Shown here in pieces: positions 46,201 to 57,099 of a stretch of 64,000 nucleotides of DNA; positions within the stretch are counted from its first letter, which is position 1; each line of letters opens with the position of its first letter. Source of the stretch: Ornithodoros turicata. Lineage: Eukaryota > Arthropoda > Arachnida > Ixodida > Argasidae. The position numbers were made by a program, and so were the translations under genes. The DNA is taken from NCBI RefSeq assembly GCF_037126465.1, contig NC_088206.1:51378841-51442840 (forward strand). The letters are read 5' to 3'. The notes beneath the pieces are model-generated. The model searched no databases, was not told the origin of the DNA, and worked only from the letters and a program-made list of their open reading frames with translations.

Positions 46201-49016
46201 TGAAAATCGTTAATATGCAGGGTGCTTTTTTGTTGAATTTTAATGAGAGAATGAATGTCATTAAGAGTAGGACAAAGGAAATAATCTTGCGATTCAATGA
46301 ATAATAGGAGTCTTTGCCGGTGTCTTCTTCAGACAGGATGTGATGACGTCACGCAGTCTGTAGCAATGCATTGACCGTTACTGGAAAAAAGTGTGGCAAT
46401 AGAAAAATAGTGTGTATTGTCCTGGGCAGATTTATGATGAGCACTGTTTTTGAATAAGAGGAGTGCGTGTGCTTAGAAATAGTTTGATGCTGGTTTCCTT
46501 CTTTGTTTCTTTTCGCTTTTTCCCCCTTGTCTGACAAACATGTGCTGACATGCCTGGGCTTGTTCTGATATGCTTTCCTTCTACATGTAGCTTTTTTCTT
46601 TTTGTACAAGAAATATTCTTGACGATAGTGCTGCCTTGAATGGGAGTAGAGCTATTCTTAATAATTTTGCGATTCATTTAGTTCAGAGAGTAACCGCGAG
46701 GGGGAGAGGTGTGTGACTTTATTCAGGAGGAACAAAGCGTCATTATTCACTTAGCTGCATGGCTCTCGGCTGGGATGGACATGTCTTGCTGAACCATTAT
46801 TTTTTTCCCTGTACAGTAAGACTTTGGGAATGAAATGCTACAGTCTCCTCCTGTCTATGGTGCTCTTCTGCAATAGTTTCCTATGCAATCATTATAGTAG
46901 AATAAAGGAAATAATCTAGGGATAGTGATTCAATAAATAACAGGTGCCCTGTCTAGAGCGTACACGTCCTTGAGCCACGCACCTGCATGATGACGTCATA
47001 CCGAGAGACTATTGTTTCAGGTTGACCTTGTCTAGAGGAGCATTAGTGGAAAAAAACAGGGTAGCCCTGAAACAATAGGATGAGGTCACGACCAATGAGA
47101 ACGGCCTGCAGGGGGCGCAAGGATTCACTTCTCTCTTGGACACTGACGGGTCTGGACACGCAAATTTTGCTCCTGGCGTTGGCCGTCAGTGGAAGGACGT
47201 AGCTTCGGTGGGGTTCTGTCTGCCTCTGATGGGATGCGGATGTGTGGTTCGTCACTGGTGAATGGTGTTCGACGATGCAGGTGGATTTTGTGACGAGCGG
47301 ATTTACAATGAGGGAATGCTGTGAACGGGAAAAATGATGGTGAGCGTCTTTTTCACTCTGTTCAAGTGTTTGTTTTCCTCTGTTGCCCAGCAGTCGTACG
47401 ATTTGTCCTGACGTGTCCTGACATGCCCCGATATGCATGCTTTCCTTTGTTGACGCTTAGTATTTTTTTCCCTTTTGACAAGGAACATTGTTGTCTTGAC
47501 GATAGTGCTGCCCTGAGTTTTGCGCTCCTGGTTACCCGTACTCTGTGTTGATTTGTTGAGTACCTAGTCCTCTTATTTGTCGTTGATGGAGTTACGTGTT
47601 AGGATATTTTGTTCTTTTGCAAGTCTCATTTAGTAAGACTTTGGAATTCCTACGATCAGCTTTCATGCATGGTGCTCTTCTGCAATAGCTTCCTATTCAA
47701 TTGTTATAGAAGAATAAAGGAAATAATCATGGGATAGTGATTCAATAAATAATAGGTCCCCTGTCTAGAGCGTACGCGTCCTTGAGCCACGCAGGTGCAT
47801 GATGACGTCATACTGTGGCTTCATTGTAGATTGACCAAAGGAGCATTAGTGGAAAAAAACAGGGTAGCCCTGAGACAATAGGATGACGTCACGACCAATG
47901 AGAACGGCCAGCAGGGAGCGCAGGAATGCTCTTCTCTCTTAGCCTCACGACCAATGAGAATGGCCAGCAGGGGGCGCAGGAATGCTCTTCACTCTTAGCC
48001 TCTCGGAGGTAGTCGCCCCAGAGGGCGCTAGGAGCGCGTATGCGTAGCGGCCGCGGAGCGGCGCCCAGTCAGTTTCTCTCTGGCTGTCGCGGAAAGCAGA
48101 CGTGCGCTCCCCGCGCTCGCTCAGTTTCTGGCTGGTTGTCACGGAGAGCAGTCGCATCGGTCTGCGCTCCTGCTGTGGTGAGGTGATTTGTTGTGTAACT
48201 TTCGTCAACTTTGTTCCCGCGTTGTTTGCGATTTTCGTGCCCGTGCACGTCGGGTGCTGGTTGCTGTTGTCCGGGCGTCCCCGGCATTTTCTATCAGCTT
48301 CTGCCTTGGGAACGGGAGTAGCGCTGGCGTGATTCTTAATAATTTTGTTGTGAGATTAGTTGAGAAAGTAACCGCTAGGGGGTGCAGCTGCGGGGCTTTA
48401 TACAGGAGAAAAAACCATTACGAGTCAGTTCTCTGCCTGCCTCTCGGATGGAGCAGTCGCATGGTTCTGCGCTCCTGTTCTGGTGGGCTCATTTGTTGTG
48501 TAATTAATTCTCTTTGTTGTTAGCTATTGATGGTTTGCATACTCTTGCTTTTCCAGCCTCTGTATTACGAGTGTTTTTCTTCTTGCATGTCCAGAGCTGT
48601 CCTAACTTGCCTAGACATGCCATGATGACGTCACAGCTGACGTCACAGGATGTCCGGAACTGGTGCTGCGATGCTTTGCAACCTGCCTCTGTGCTCCGTT
48701 GCCAGCGACGGTCAGCGGCCGTTCCGGGCCGCTTTCTTCAAGATGACGTCGTTGATCTTCAACTAAACTCCTTCTCTCCACTCTATTTCTATCTTTTCAT
48801 TTTATTTTCTACCTATTTTTTTATTTTTTATCAGCTCAAGTAGCCGGAAACTCACACAGTGGTCTGGACACGTCTTAGATGATCCCCAATTAGTGTAATG
48901 ACTCCCTGAATGATCCTAATTACTGTGGGGGGGTCCCAAATTGCTCTAATTGCTAATTAATGGCGTCCAGGCGACTGTGTGAGTTTCCGGATACTTGAGC
49001 TGATACACTACTACTG

Positions 49017-49761
49017 CCCTCGACACGGTCGTAGCATACCTTTCTGATCGTAGGCTGTCTATCTCCCCAACCAAAACTGTCGCCATGGCATTTACCCGCC
49101 GCTCCTTCCGTAGCTTCCCACTCCACGTCGCTCGATGCATTTTGCATCGAGCTACAGGTACCTGGGCATCACTATCGACAGGGGCCTGACCTGGTCGAAG
49201 CACCTCAAATATCTCTCTTCTAAGGTAAACAACATCGTCAGCGTTCTTCGTCGCGTCTCTGGAATGTCGTGGAGCCCTACTTGTGCTGACCTTAGTTTTG
49301 TCCACTGCTCCCTTGTACTTGGAACGTTGCGCTACAGCCTCCCCATCTTACATGGACTAAGTAGAGCTAGTGAACGGGAGCTCCTTAACCTCCAGGCCCG
49401 CAGCCTTCGCGTCTGCCTGGGCGTCCGTAAGACGACAGAGACCGTCTTTGTTCTCGCAGAGGCGAGGGAGTCACCGATGCCCACCTTGCGTGACAAGGAG
49501 ACACTCCGCATCTACACAAGGTACCTGACACGTCACCTGCACCACTACTTGGCAGATATCGCCATGGAGCGCACATCATCCGCTTTCGGGTCCTGCGTTC
49601 TGCGGCTGAGGACGTCTATTCCCTCGCCCTCCAACATGCCGTCTCATCCCCCTCCCATGTGGACCCTCGCTACTCCTCCCGTGCACTGCAGCATCCCTGG
49701 CGCCTTCAAAAAAGGCGACCACCCTCCAGTCGCTTTGCTCCAACTCGCCGGAACATTTTAA
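49017..49761 (+). pseudogene. LINE ORF2: RT end and post-RT region
   Basis: After the foldback the frame resumes with DTVVAYLSDRRLSISPTKT, the end of the RT palm. A single-base frameshift near 49150 separates it from RYLGITIDRGLTWSKHLK and the conserved post-RT region RSLRVCLGVRKTTETV. The homologous RSLRVCLGVPRTTDT occurs in the LINE at 22770-24240, so both belong to related families. Confidence 0.82.
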
Positions 49762-49765
49762 TAAC

Positions 49766-50266
49766 GTGCACTCCCGAAGAATAGTGGTCTACACGGACGC
49801 GTCGGTCTCCGCGGGCGCCTCAACTTTAGCCGTTGTTGCGCCTTCAGAAAATTACGAACTAGCGCTCAAGCTTTCTCACGAGACATCCTACACCGAAGCA
49901 GAGCTCGTCGCCATCAATGAAGCCCTGAAACTTATATCAACGAGGCCCCCAAACAACTGGACTGTGCTTACGGACAGCAAGGCGGCGCTGCAAATATCAT
50001 CCTCTCCTTGCTCCAAGATCGTCACAGACATCTGCTCCCTAGCCCTCACGACATACAGCCATCTCACAGCCTCCGGCCACAGCGTGTGGCTTCAATGGGT
50101 CCCCAGCCACATCGGCATGCCGGGAAATACCCGCGCTGACGCTGCGGCGAGACGCGCGCGCGGGGCAGCTGCCACCACAATGACCACCACCATTCCTCTC
50201 ACTCCATCAGCCTGCCTGATACAGATCCGCCGCCAGACGTCTCGCAGCACCCTCGCGTTTAGCTAA
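49766..50266 (+). pseudogene. LINE RNase H domain
   Basis: The RNase H domain carries Asp11 (YTDAS), Glu46 (TEAELVAI), Asp70 (LTDSKAAL), His115 (WVPSHIGMPGN) and Asp125. The full acidic set of the family is kept. It would remove RNA from RNA-DNA hybrids during retrotransposition. It sits just downstream of the post-RT frame, separated by a stop, so the original single ORF2 is broken. Confidence 0.85.
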
Positions 50267-50311
50267 AACGCTGTAGCGGCAAACACGTTCCTCCACTCCA
50301 TCGACCCGAGG

Positions 50312-50788
50312 ATGGAACCCATCCTCTCCCAGCGGCTGTCGCGACAGGACGAGTCGATCCTCCATCGCCTACGCCTCGATGTTGCCCTGACCCCGCTGCT
50401 CCTCTCTAAGATGGATAGACGGACATCCCCGATGTGTCCCTGCTGTGCTGCAGTCGCCAACATACGCCATCTTTTGTTGCACTGCAAGCCGTACGCCGGC
50501 CCCCGAGCCGTCCTCGCCACAAATCTCACTTCCCTAGGCCACAGGGAACTTTCCCAGGCGACGCTGCTGGGACCTGTCCGGCACTCCAGACAGTGGGCAG
50601 GCACCCGAGCCCTCCTGCGTTACCTGAAGGACACTGGGCTGCACCAGCAGCCTTTGAGCCTTGAGCCACCCCATCAACCACCCCCATCGTCCCCTGCCAC
50701 TTTCTCTTTTTCTTTTCTGCTTATTTTTTCTCTTTCTTTCTTTCTTTTTTCTCTTTTGGGAATAGCAAGTCGGTCTTGCCCTGTCTGA
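50312..50788 (+). pseudogene. LINE ORF2 C-terminal zinc knuckle
   Basis: The frame has ESILHRLRLDVALTPLLLSKM followed by CPCCAAVANIRHLLLHC, the CxxC-H-C knuckle, then a pyrimidine-rich 3' region, aatagcaagtcgg and the poly(C) tail. The start is shifted relative to the RNase H frame, so at least one more frameshift is present. Confidence 0.82.
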
Positions 50789-50932
50789 CCTTCCCCCCTT
50801 TCTTTATCTTTAATAATCATATCCCCCCCCCCTTCATTCTGCTCCATGCGGTTGCATAGCTTCGATACCGTTCCGTTCACGCTGAGTTGGCGCTCCGTTG
50901 GCCTGATTCAGTTGGCAAAAGTCATGCGGTTG

Positions 50933-51536
50933 GAAAATAACTAAACTGCGTTCGGCAGACTGTGTAAGCTTAGGTAATTCTATCTCGCCAGAAATGCTTC
51001 ACCTGATGCAGAACACCTTCAAAGGCAGCGGTACATCTGGAGTGCAGTGAACGGCTATAGCGATATCCCATCGCGTTTCCGATATATTTTCACATTCTTG
51101 TTCCAAGAGAGAAGACGCGGCTTATCTGGTCCGAACAATAAAGCTTCAAAACACAGTTTTAAATGTGCTATCAACACGCTCACACTCGTCATCATGTATT
51201 TCTCTCTCTCTCTCTCACTATATAGTTTTGCAACTGATTGTATGACAGAAACTAACTTTGCAGCTAATATTATGCAGTATGTTATACATACCTGTGTTTA
51301 TTTCGCAAATGTGAGCTCAAAAGTTAGAAAATGCACAGAATAACACAAATTATATTCCTAACTATTCAATTCCGCTAGCTTGTATCCAATGTATGTGTGT
51401 GTGTGTCCGCTAGCTTATAAAAGTTAGTCAAATTGAGGAAGACCGTCACATCAGTCTGCCTGATTCACAAGTAACTAAAAGGAATGACAAGAAGAAATTC
51501 TGCTTCATCGTTATCTCACTTTTGCTCTCTGTGTTC
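50933..51536. other. No recognisable feature; (TC)n at about 51202-51218
   Basis: Only short frames and a dinucleotide run are seen. Confidence 0.35.
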
Positions 51537-51544
51537 CACGTCTT

Positions 51545-52282
51545 CATACCTGGGTAAATTACTTCTAAAATGTAATTAAATTACATTACTCATTACTAGA
51601 AAAAGTAATGACATTACAAGGTCATTACTGCGAGCTTAATCGTAACGATATTGAGGATGTGGAAATTCATTGTGAGACAACATTATGTTGTAACAAGAAG
51701 ATATATTTTATTTTGCGCGTCACAAGGATTGTCACTTCTTATTGCAAAAAGCGCTTGTGCTTGTTGCAGCGTAGAAGCAACTGACTGACTTTCGAAGTGG
51801 CCGCCGGTTAGGCTGTCCCTCTTGTGACTGAATGTGTCTTTAGCCATGCTGAAGACTCGATCGATCGATACAGACGATGGCAACGCGGTGTTGTAGTCAA
51901 TGAACATGGCTTTGATGATGGCAAAGGCATGAAGACTGGAGAACCCCTGTGACTTGGTGTTGGTTAGCCTCCAGCGCCCAAGCTCGTCGGTGCATGTGCC
52001 GTGTCGCCCTCCGATTGAGTGCGTCACCGTTCATAGTGGTCGTTGGAATTCTTTTAACTGGCCACTCGTCAGCTCTCTTTCTGCCAAGAGCCAACACAGA
52101 ACACACACTCCATTCTTTTGTACAAAGTAATGAGTAATGTCGTTGAAATTACTGCTCAAATGTAATTAAATTACATTACGAATTACACAATGTCGAAAGT
52201 AATGCATTACATTAAAAATTACCAGAAAAAGTAATTCACTACTGTAATTTTATTATACTAATGACATTACTACCCAGGTATG
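51545..52282 (-). mobile_element. hAT element with transposase remnant
   Basis: Ends CATACCTGGGTA and its complement are flanked by a perfect 8-bp repeat cacgtctt (51537-51544 and 52283-52290). Subterminal regions are rich in gtaattaaattac. A second member lies at 60105-60872 in the opposite orientation. Unlike most elements here, it retains transposase sequence. Confidence 0.85.
51683..52027 (-). pseudogene. hAT transposase C-terminal dimerisation domain remnant
   Basis: The translated stretch ALPSSVSIDRVFSMAKDTFS followed by HKRDSLTGGHFES matches the pattern of the hAT dimerisation domain (LP.SS...ER.FS......KR..L). The catalytic core is absent, so this is a remnant. It ends about 140 bp inside the element terminus, as expected for the C-terminus of a hAT transposase. 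Confidence 0.75.
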
Positions 52283-52294
52283 CACGTCTTCCAT

Positions 52295-52467
52295 ATTATG
52301 AAAAGTAGCGGGTAGCGGTGAAAGAGTCCGCCGTTACCCGTAATTTGTAGTTGAATTACTTTTTTCGTTACCAATTTAAAATATAGCGCGATCCTTACTC
52401 CGCTATCGAAAAAAAGTAGCGAATGCGGTAGCGACGCTACTAGTATCGCCGCTATGTACAACACTGT
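52295..52467. mobile_element. Fragment of hAT-like element (CAGTGTTGTAC end)
   Basis: The right end cgctatgtacaacactg at 52451-52467 is the inverted counterpart of 34114. The interior is rich in gtagcg/cgctac motifs. The left end is missing. Confidence 0.5.
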
Positions 52468-52999
52468 CAGTAACATAGCCCATATCAGGAATTATAGCTC
52501 AGTGAATATTTATCGGCAACCCATGGAAAGTACCCCAAATGGGTCGGGCATTTTGTGTGTGTCCAGTGTTCACCACTCCTTCCGCACACTTAATCAGTCG
52601 ATAGGTTCCAATTGCCTGATATAGCAAAAGATGTGTGCTTATTAATAGTTATTCGTTCACTTGGAGTCACCATACAGAAACAACAACTAGCACTCCATAT
52701 CAGTTGATAGCTTCATACCTGCTACGTAAACCAGTTAATGGTCACTTCTTATCAACAAGCCAGTTGAGTGAGTTTCCATCAACAATTCTCTATCAGTTGA
52801 ACGGAAACATCTTGAGTCTGAGTAGCAACGGACACGGGGCTCCTCGGACTCAAGGAGATCTTTCCGTTCAATCGTATACACAGCTCACTTGCCTCTTCTA
52901 CTTATGTTCTCTATCAGTCTCAATCTCACACTTAAATTCGTCAGCGACGTCACCAATTGGTACCAATCAATTCTTATGAGTCGCTGGGCCCTTAGGCGG
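52468..52999. other. No recognisable feature
   Basis: Several cagttga/tcaactg-like motifs are scattered through it, with no coherent repeat or gene. Confidence 0.35.
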
Positions 53000-53857
53000 T
53001 AACCGCATGGAGCAACTTTTGCCAACTGAATTCAGTCAACGGAGCGGCAACTGATACGAGATGAGCGTGAACGGAACGAAACCGAAACGTTGCAACTGCA
53101 TGGAGCAGAATCTCCACCTTGAGGTTGTCATGGTGAAGCGTCGGCCTAGCGCTTACCGCCGGTTGTTGCACGCGATGCTGCAATGCGTATTTTAGTAAAC
53201 TGCTGTACGCATTGTCTAGTACCATAAATGATATTTTAGCGATTCTTGAAAAAACACGGTGCGTTTAGAAAGCAACCGAATAGCGAGGTATTTACAATAA
53301 ATTTTGAGATACGAAGCTGTGGTGAAACCGAGGTCGTGGGAGGTTTCTCTCCGGATCTCTCATCGCCGTGTGTTGGAAGACCTCGAGGCTTGTTTTCGAC
53401 GCAGGTTCTGTTATTTAATCCACGACCTGCTATATTGTAGTCGGTAACACTGAGAACGTGACTCTATTTAAACGTTGATGTTCTTATATATATTGAACAA
53501 CTTTAACGTTCCAAAGTGGTGGTCTTTTTGTAACTTCCGATATTAAAATATCTATATATATATAGGGACCATCTTCGTGATCTCCCAGGAGACAGGGCGA
53601 AAAGGGCAAAGACAAAAAAGAAAAAAAAAGAAAGAAAAAAGAAATGTGGTCACAGGCGATTTTGTCACGTGCTTGTGGCATTTCATGTAAAGCACGTTTT
53701 CACTGGCGCACACCGTTCCGTCGGGTGGTCTCTCCTCTGACCAAATGTCTATCCTTCGCAGAAACCGGTGCATCGGTCGGTCGTCTATTGTTCGCTTAGT
53801 TAGTCACCATTCCATTCAGGTGCTGCTGCCATTCAGCTGGCAAAAGTGCATCGTTAT
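53000..53857 (-). mobile_element. Element E, copy 2 (uninterrupted)
   Basis: Reverse-complement relative of the split copy at 35782-50932. Inverted ends carry cttttgccaactgaat and related sequence. A minus-strand frame (53552-53773) includes RRIDIWSEERPPDGTVCASEN and KCHKHVTKSPVT, matching a broken frame in copy 1. A (TA)n and an A/G-rich tract lie inside. Superfamily not identified. Confidence 0.6.
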
Positions 53858-54320
53858 CAATGAATCGTTCCTCATGGGCCCCATTCACTCATTTCTAGGA
53901 AACCGGTGGACACTTTAATGGGGACTTCCGTGGATTGATCATGTGATCGTCCACAACTGTCTCTTAAAAATGTATCTAAATATCACTATAATTTAATCAT
54001 CCGACAGGATGTCTGACTTCAGATCTCGTGTAGTAATTTAGTGAATTTCCAAGATAACTGCTCTTGATTATTGTTTCTAAACTCATAACGGGAATCCAGA
54101 AAATATTAGAGAAGTTAGAACTTGGTACGAGGATTGAAAACGGTGATACGTGGATTACATTCGACACACGGATTAAAATGCGGTGGCAGTGGTGCAAGGA
54201 GTAAAAGTGTCGGAACAAGGACTAAATACGGCGGTAAACATGATCACGATAGAACAATGATCTTCATAAAGAGACCTGACGATCCTGATACACTCTGTAC
54301 TAGGTGTCCTGTGTATCTTC
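53858..54320. other. No recognisable feature
   Basis: Sequence between element E and PLE-C. PLE similarity starts only near 54330. Confidence 0.35.
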
Positions 54321-54456
54321 TTCTGCACAATTTGTTCAGAATTTGTTCAAACGACACAGATTACGCTGAGAAGCTTGACGAACTCTGCAGTACACTTGCC
54401 CAAAGGGACTATCCAGACTCCCTCCTAACCGAATTCCATCGCAAGGCACTCACACT

Positions 54457-55080
54457 TAGGGTTGCCACCAGGCCGGTATTATACCGGCACGGCCGGTTAT
54501 TTGCTCGCTCTGCCGATTGCCGGTAAGCAGGTGATACCGGCAGCCTTTTGCCGGTATTTGTGGCTCAAGACATTTCACAGGTGCTTTTGCGAGGTTTTCG
54601 CTTCAACAAATCTGGAGCACAGACCCAAGTCCGCAACCACCAGCCGTTTTCTTAGTTATTCATTAGTATTATTAATATTATTACTATTCATTAAGTCTTG
54701 TGTTAGGAGGGGACAAGATCAGTGGTTGTGAAATGCTATTGGTGGTTGTGTCGAGCCAGGTATCTCCTCCTGCAAAGAAGGGTTTGCGTGCATCGATGCG
54801 TTTTTCAAAGTAAATGACAGTCCAATCCGGTTGCTCCAATACGATCCAGTGTACCGTTCGTGCCTGTTTATAGCAATTTCTAACATCAATGATCCAGCCA
54901 CACACAGGAACTTATGTTTTTTCGTATAATCTTGAGCGAGCACGTCCGCTCTTTCTCTCTCTCTCTCTGTGCTCATCCATCCTCATCCACTTTCCCTTTC
55001 CCGCGAACCTTTCCCCTTTCCCTCTATTCAGCCTCCTCTCCCTCAGCCAGTATTTTTCACTACGAAAGGTGGCAACCCTA
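54457..55080. mobile_element. hAT-like element inserted in PLE-C
   Basis: A 13-bp inverted repeat tagggttgccacc (54457-54469 and 55068-55080) is flanked by a perfect 8-bp repeat ctcacact (54449-54456 and 55081-55088). Removing the element plus one repeat (632 bp) puts the two PLE-C frames in register at ALTLDRDE. The left end contains repeated ataccggca motifs. There is no transposase. Confidence 0.85.
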
Positions 55081-56170
55081 CTCACACTAGATCGAGACGA
55101 GGTTCTGGAAAGCCGCAAAAATCCTGACGCGTGCCAAATAAGCTTCATCACAAGATATTCCAACGCACTTCCAAACATCAAAGCCATTCTACAGAAGCAC
55201 GAGCCCCTCCTCCAAAGCAGTGACCGACTTAGCAATATATTCACAAATCCCATACAGGTGACATACCGACGCCCAAAAAACCTGGCAGACTCCTTGGTCA
55301 ACGCCAAAATCAGCAAAACGAGTACCCCGTACACGGGAACACGACCCTGCAACCTCCCGCGCTGCAAAACATGCAAGCACGTTCAACACGCTAACTCCAT
55401 CAAAAGCACTGCGAGCAATTACACCCACCCCGTTAACCACGCATTCACATGCACAAGCTCCCATGTCATATACTGCATTGAATGCGGCGACTGCTCTATG
55501 CAATACATTGGTGAAACCGGCCAACAAATGAACAACCGCCTTACCGGACACAGAACCGACACGTCCGACAAACTCCCCAAAGCAGTCGCCGAACACGTTA
55601 ACGTTCCTGGTCACAATTTTGACAACATTAAACTATATATTCCAGAAACTGGGTTTAGATCCACACGTGACAGACGTGATAGGGAGTCTTATCTCATATA
55701 CAAGTTCAACGCTCTTCGTCCGTCTGGTATCAACAAATCACAAGGCACCCTAGAAACACTTCACAAATAAAATATGCTATTCCCTTCTACCTCCATTATC
55801 ATCTGTTATGTTCTGCATGGCCACTGCTTTCTACTTTCTTTATTGCATGCCACAACTTTGTATTACATAATAAAAAAAAAATTGCTCGTTCTGGAATTTT
55901 CCCCACGTAACCACTAACCTCCTTATCTTTCGCTATGCTTGCCAATTCTTGCCTGTTGTCCCGTTTCGTCCACGTGTTCGTGAACCTTCCATTTTTCTGT
56001 AACCGGTCTGTAGCCTAGATCACTACGTTCACATAATCCCCTCCACACTCTAACAAAGCAGCCATTCACTCCGGCCGTAGAAGCCCGTACGGAAGCTTAT
56101 TCCCTCCGGGCTGTTGACCCACAATTCGCATGAACCTTTAAACACGTCACACCTAACCCTTTAAATACCA

Positions 56171-56226
56171 TGCCAATGATGAGGACGGTGCCAAGAAGAA
56201 CAGTCTCTGTTCGAAATATCGGCGGC
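56171..56226 (+). ncRNA. Degenerate hammerhead-like sequence of PLE-C
   Basis: An atgatga core (56176-56182, first C replaced by A) is followed by a hairpin (gaacag / ctgttc), then GAAA at 56213-56216 and an ATAT palindrome before C56220. The layout follows the PLE hammerhead, but the changed core base and poor stem I argue against activity. Confidence 0.4.
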
Positions 56227-56300
56227 TTCTGTCCTGAGGCAACTCCCTTCCTCCTTCTTCTGCAATAGTTTTTCTTTGCCTCATGAGTTGTAGCGTGTTT

Positions 56301-57090
56301 TTGTCGGAGAAGCTGTGAACATCACATGCGTTCTCAACCAGAAGCTCTCCGGTCAACTTTGACCTTGAGTAGTCGTATTGTTGTCAGTTCTAACAATTCA
56401 TACCGACTCTTTTCTTTTTTTTTTTTTTTTTCAGTTTCCAAAAATTCATCGGATGAATCACGGCGTGAGGATTCTGAACTAACACGATGCCAGAGAATAC
56501 ACCAAAAACCTTGCATGGATTCCGCAAGGGACCTAAACCGGCTCTGTTCTGCGGAATATTAATTCGTGAGTTCCAACAGCTTGTAACGACATAAGCGTTT
56601 CGATTCGTAGTGGTCCGGTGTTAGTAGCATTTCCTGGGGACACAAGCAAAAGATAAAACACGAAGTAAGCGAACGTTCCGGCTTTCCAGCGCCAGTGTCA
56701 AGGACTTTATCATCGGACCTGCACCAGTTCGCTTGTATTTCCCTTCTCTGTTAGAAGCACTGCCACATTTCTCTCCTGGTCAGATCTATATAACTTCCGC
56801 AATTCACTTTGACTTAATCTATCCGCAGTGGTGGTGTTGACCTACGTAACTTTCTGGAACTCAAATCTGCTGTTCAACCATCTTCACGAAATCAATCGGG
56901 CCGCAGAATCAAGTGAGTGTTTTACCTTTGGTTGAAACTTCACCATGCTTATCGAAACCGCTCGGCTGGCGGCGGTTTTCCCGGATTAGAGAAAGCTTAA
57001 ACTATAGCACGCATGGCTAATTTCGTCTCTAATTTTCATTACATGTCAATACATATGTATGGTGATTCTCCCCGATTCCAACTATGCCGT
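56301..57090. other. No recognisable feature
   Basis: No gene or repeat stands out apart from a poly-T run at about 56410-56430. Confidence 0.35.
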
Positions 57091-57099
57091 GAATACAAA

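Larger units (their letters stand above)
37132..49016. mobile_element. Giant foldback element, 11.9 kb, 5.8-kb inverted arms
   Basis: The left arm 37132-42948 and right arm 43204-49016 are reverse complements (coordinate sums 86148-86152), with only scattered mismatches and a 3-bp indel. The loop is 42949-43203. A 4-bp repeat ccct flanks it (37128-37131 and 49017-49020), and conceptual removal rejoins the LINE frame as LQGAL-DTVV. Each outer end is a sub-foldback with 31-bp arms (37143-37173 and 37289-37319). The arms contain diverged tandem units and no frame above 131 codons. Foldback elements with long composite inverted repeats are known, for example FB in Drosophila, but the family here is not identifiable. 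It must rely on an outside transposase. Confidence 0.9.
36564..50834 (+). mobile_element. LINE (RNase H clade) with poly(C) tail, hosting a giant foldback
   Basis: The LINE is flanked by an 8-bp repeat cattctgc (36556-36563 and 50835-50842), with two extra T after the tail. It ends in ten C at 50823-50832. Excluding the foldback it is about 2.4 kb: truncated in the endonuclease at the 5' side and internally deleted between endonuclease and RT palm. Domain order in the remainder is endonuclease, RT palm, post-RT, RNase H, knuckle. It is not autonomous. Confidence 0.85.
35782..50932. mobile_element. Element E, copy 1, split by LINE plus foldback
   Basis: E occupies 35782-36563 and 50835-50932. 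Its ends are inverted: caaccgcatgg...ctttgccaactg at the left and the complement of caaccgcatgacttttgcc at the right. Both parts match the reverse complement of 53000-53857 in the right order, which proves that the 14.3 kb between them is inserted. A short peptide (GTVCAxEN...KCHKHxTKSPVT) is conserved between copies although both frames are broken, so E once encoded protein. No target duplication or known superfamily was identified. Confidence 0.65.
54330..56300 (+). pseudogene. PLE-C: Penelope-like RT end and GIY-YIG endonuclease
   Basis: The coding part begins near FRICSNDTDYAEKLDEL (RT thumb region), is cut by a hAT-like element at 54457-55080, and continues to a stop at 55770. In the second part (residues counted from 54889) the linker ends with CxxC at 159-162. 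The nuclease has VIY at 193-195 (in place of GIY), YIG at 206-208, Arg217, His221 and Glu266. About 450 bp downstream is a degenerate hammerhead-like sequence. The RT palm is missing. Confidence 0.85.

Noticed and set aside
37132..49016. Palindrome as a sequencing or assembly artefact
   Set aside because: The flanks differ on the two sides, carry a ccct duplication, and rejoin a LINE reading frame exactly; an artefact would repeat the flank in inverse.
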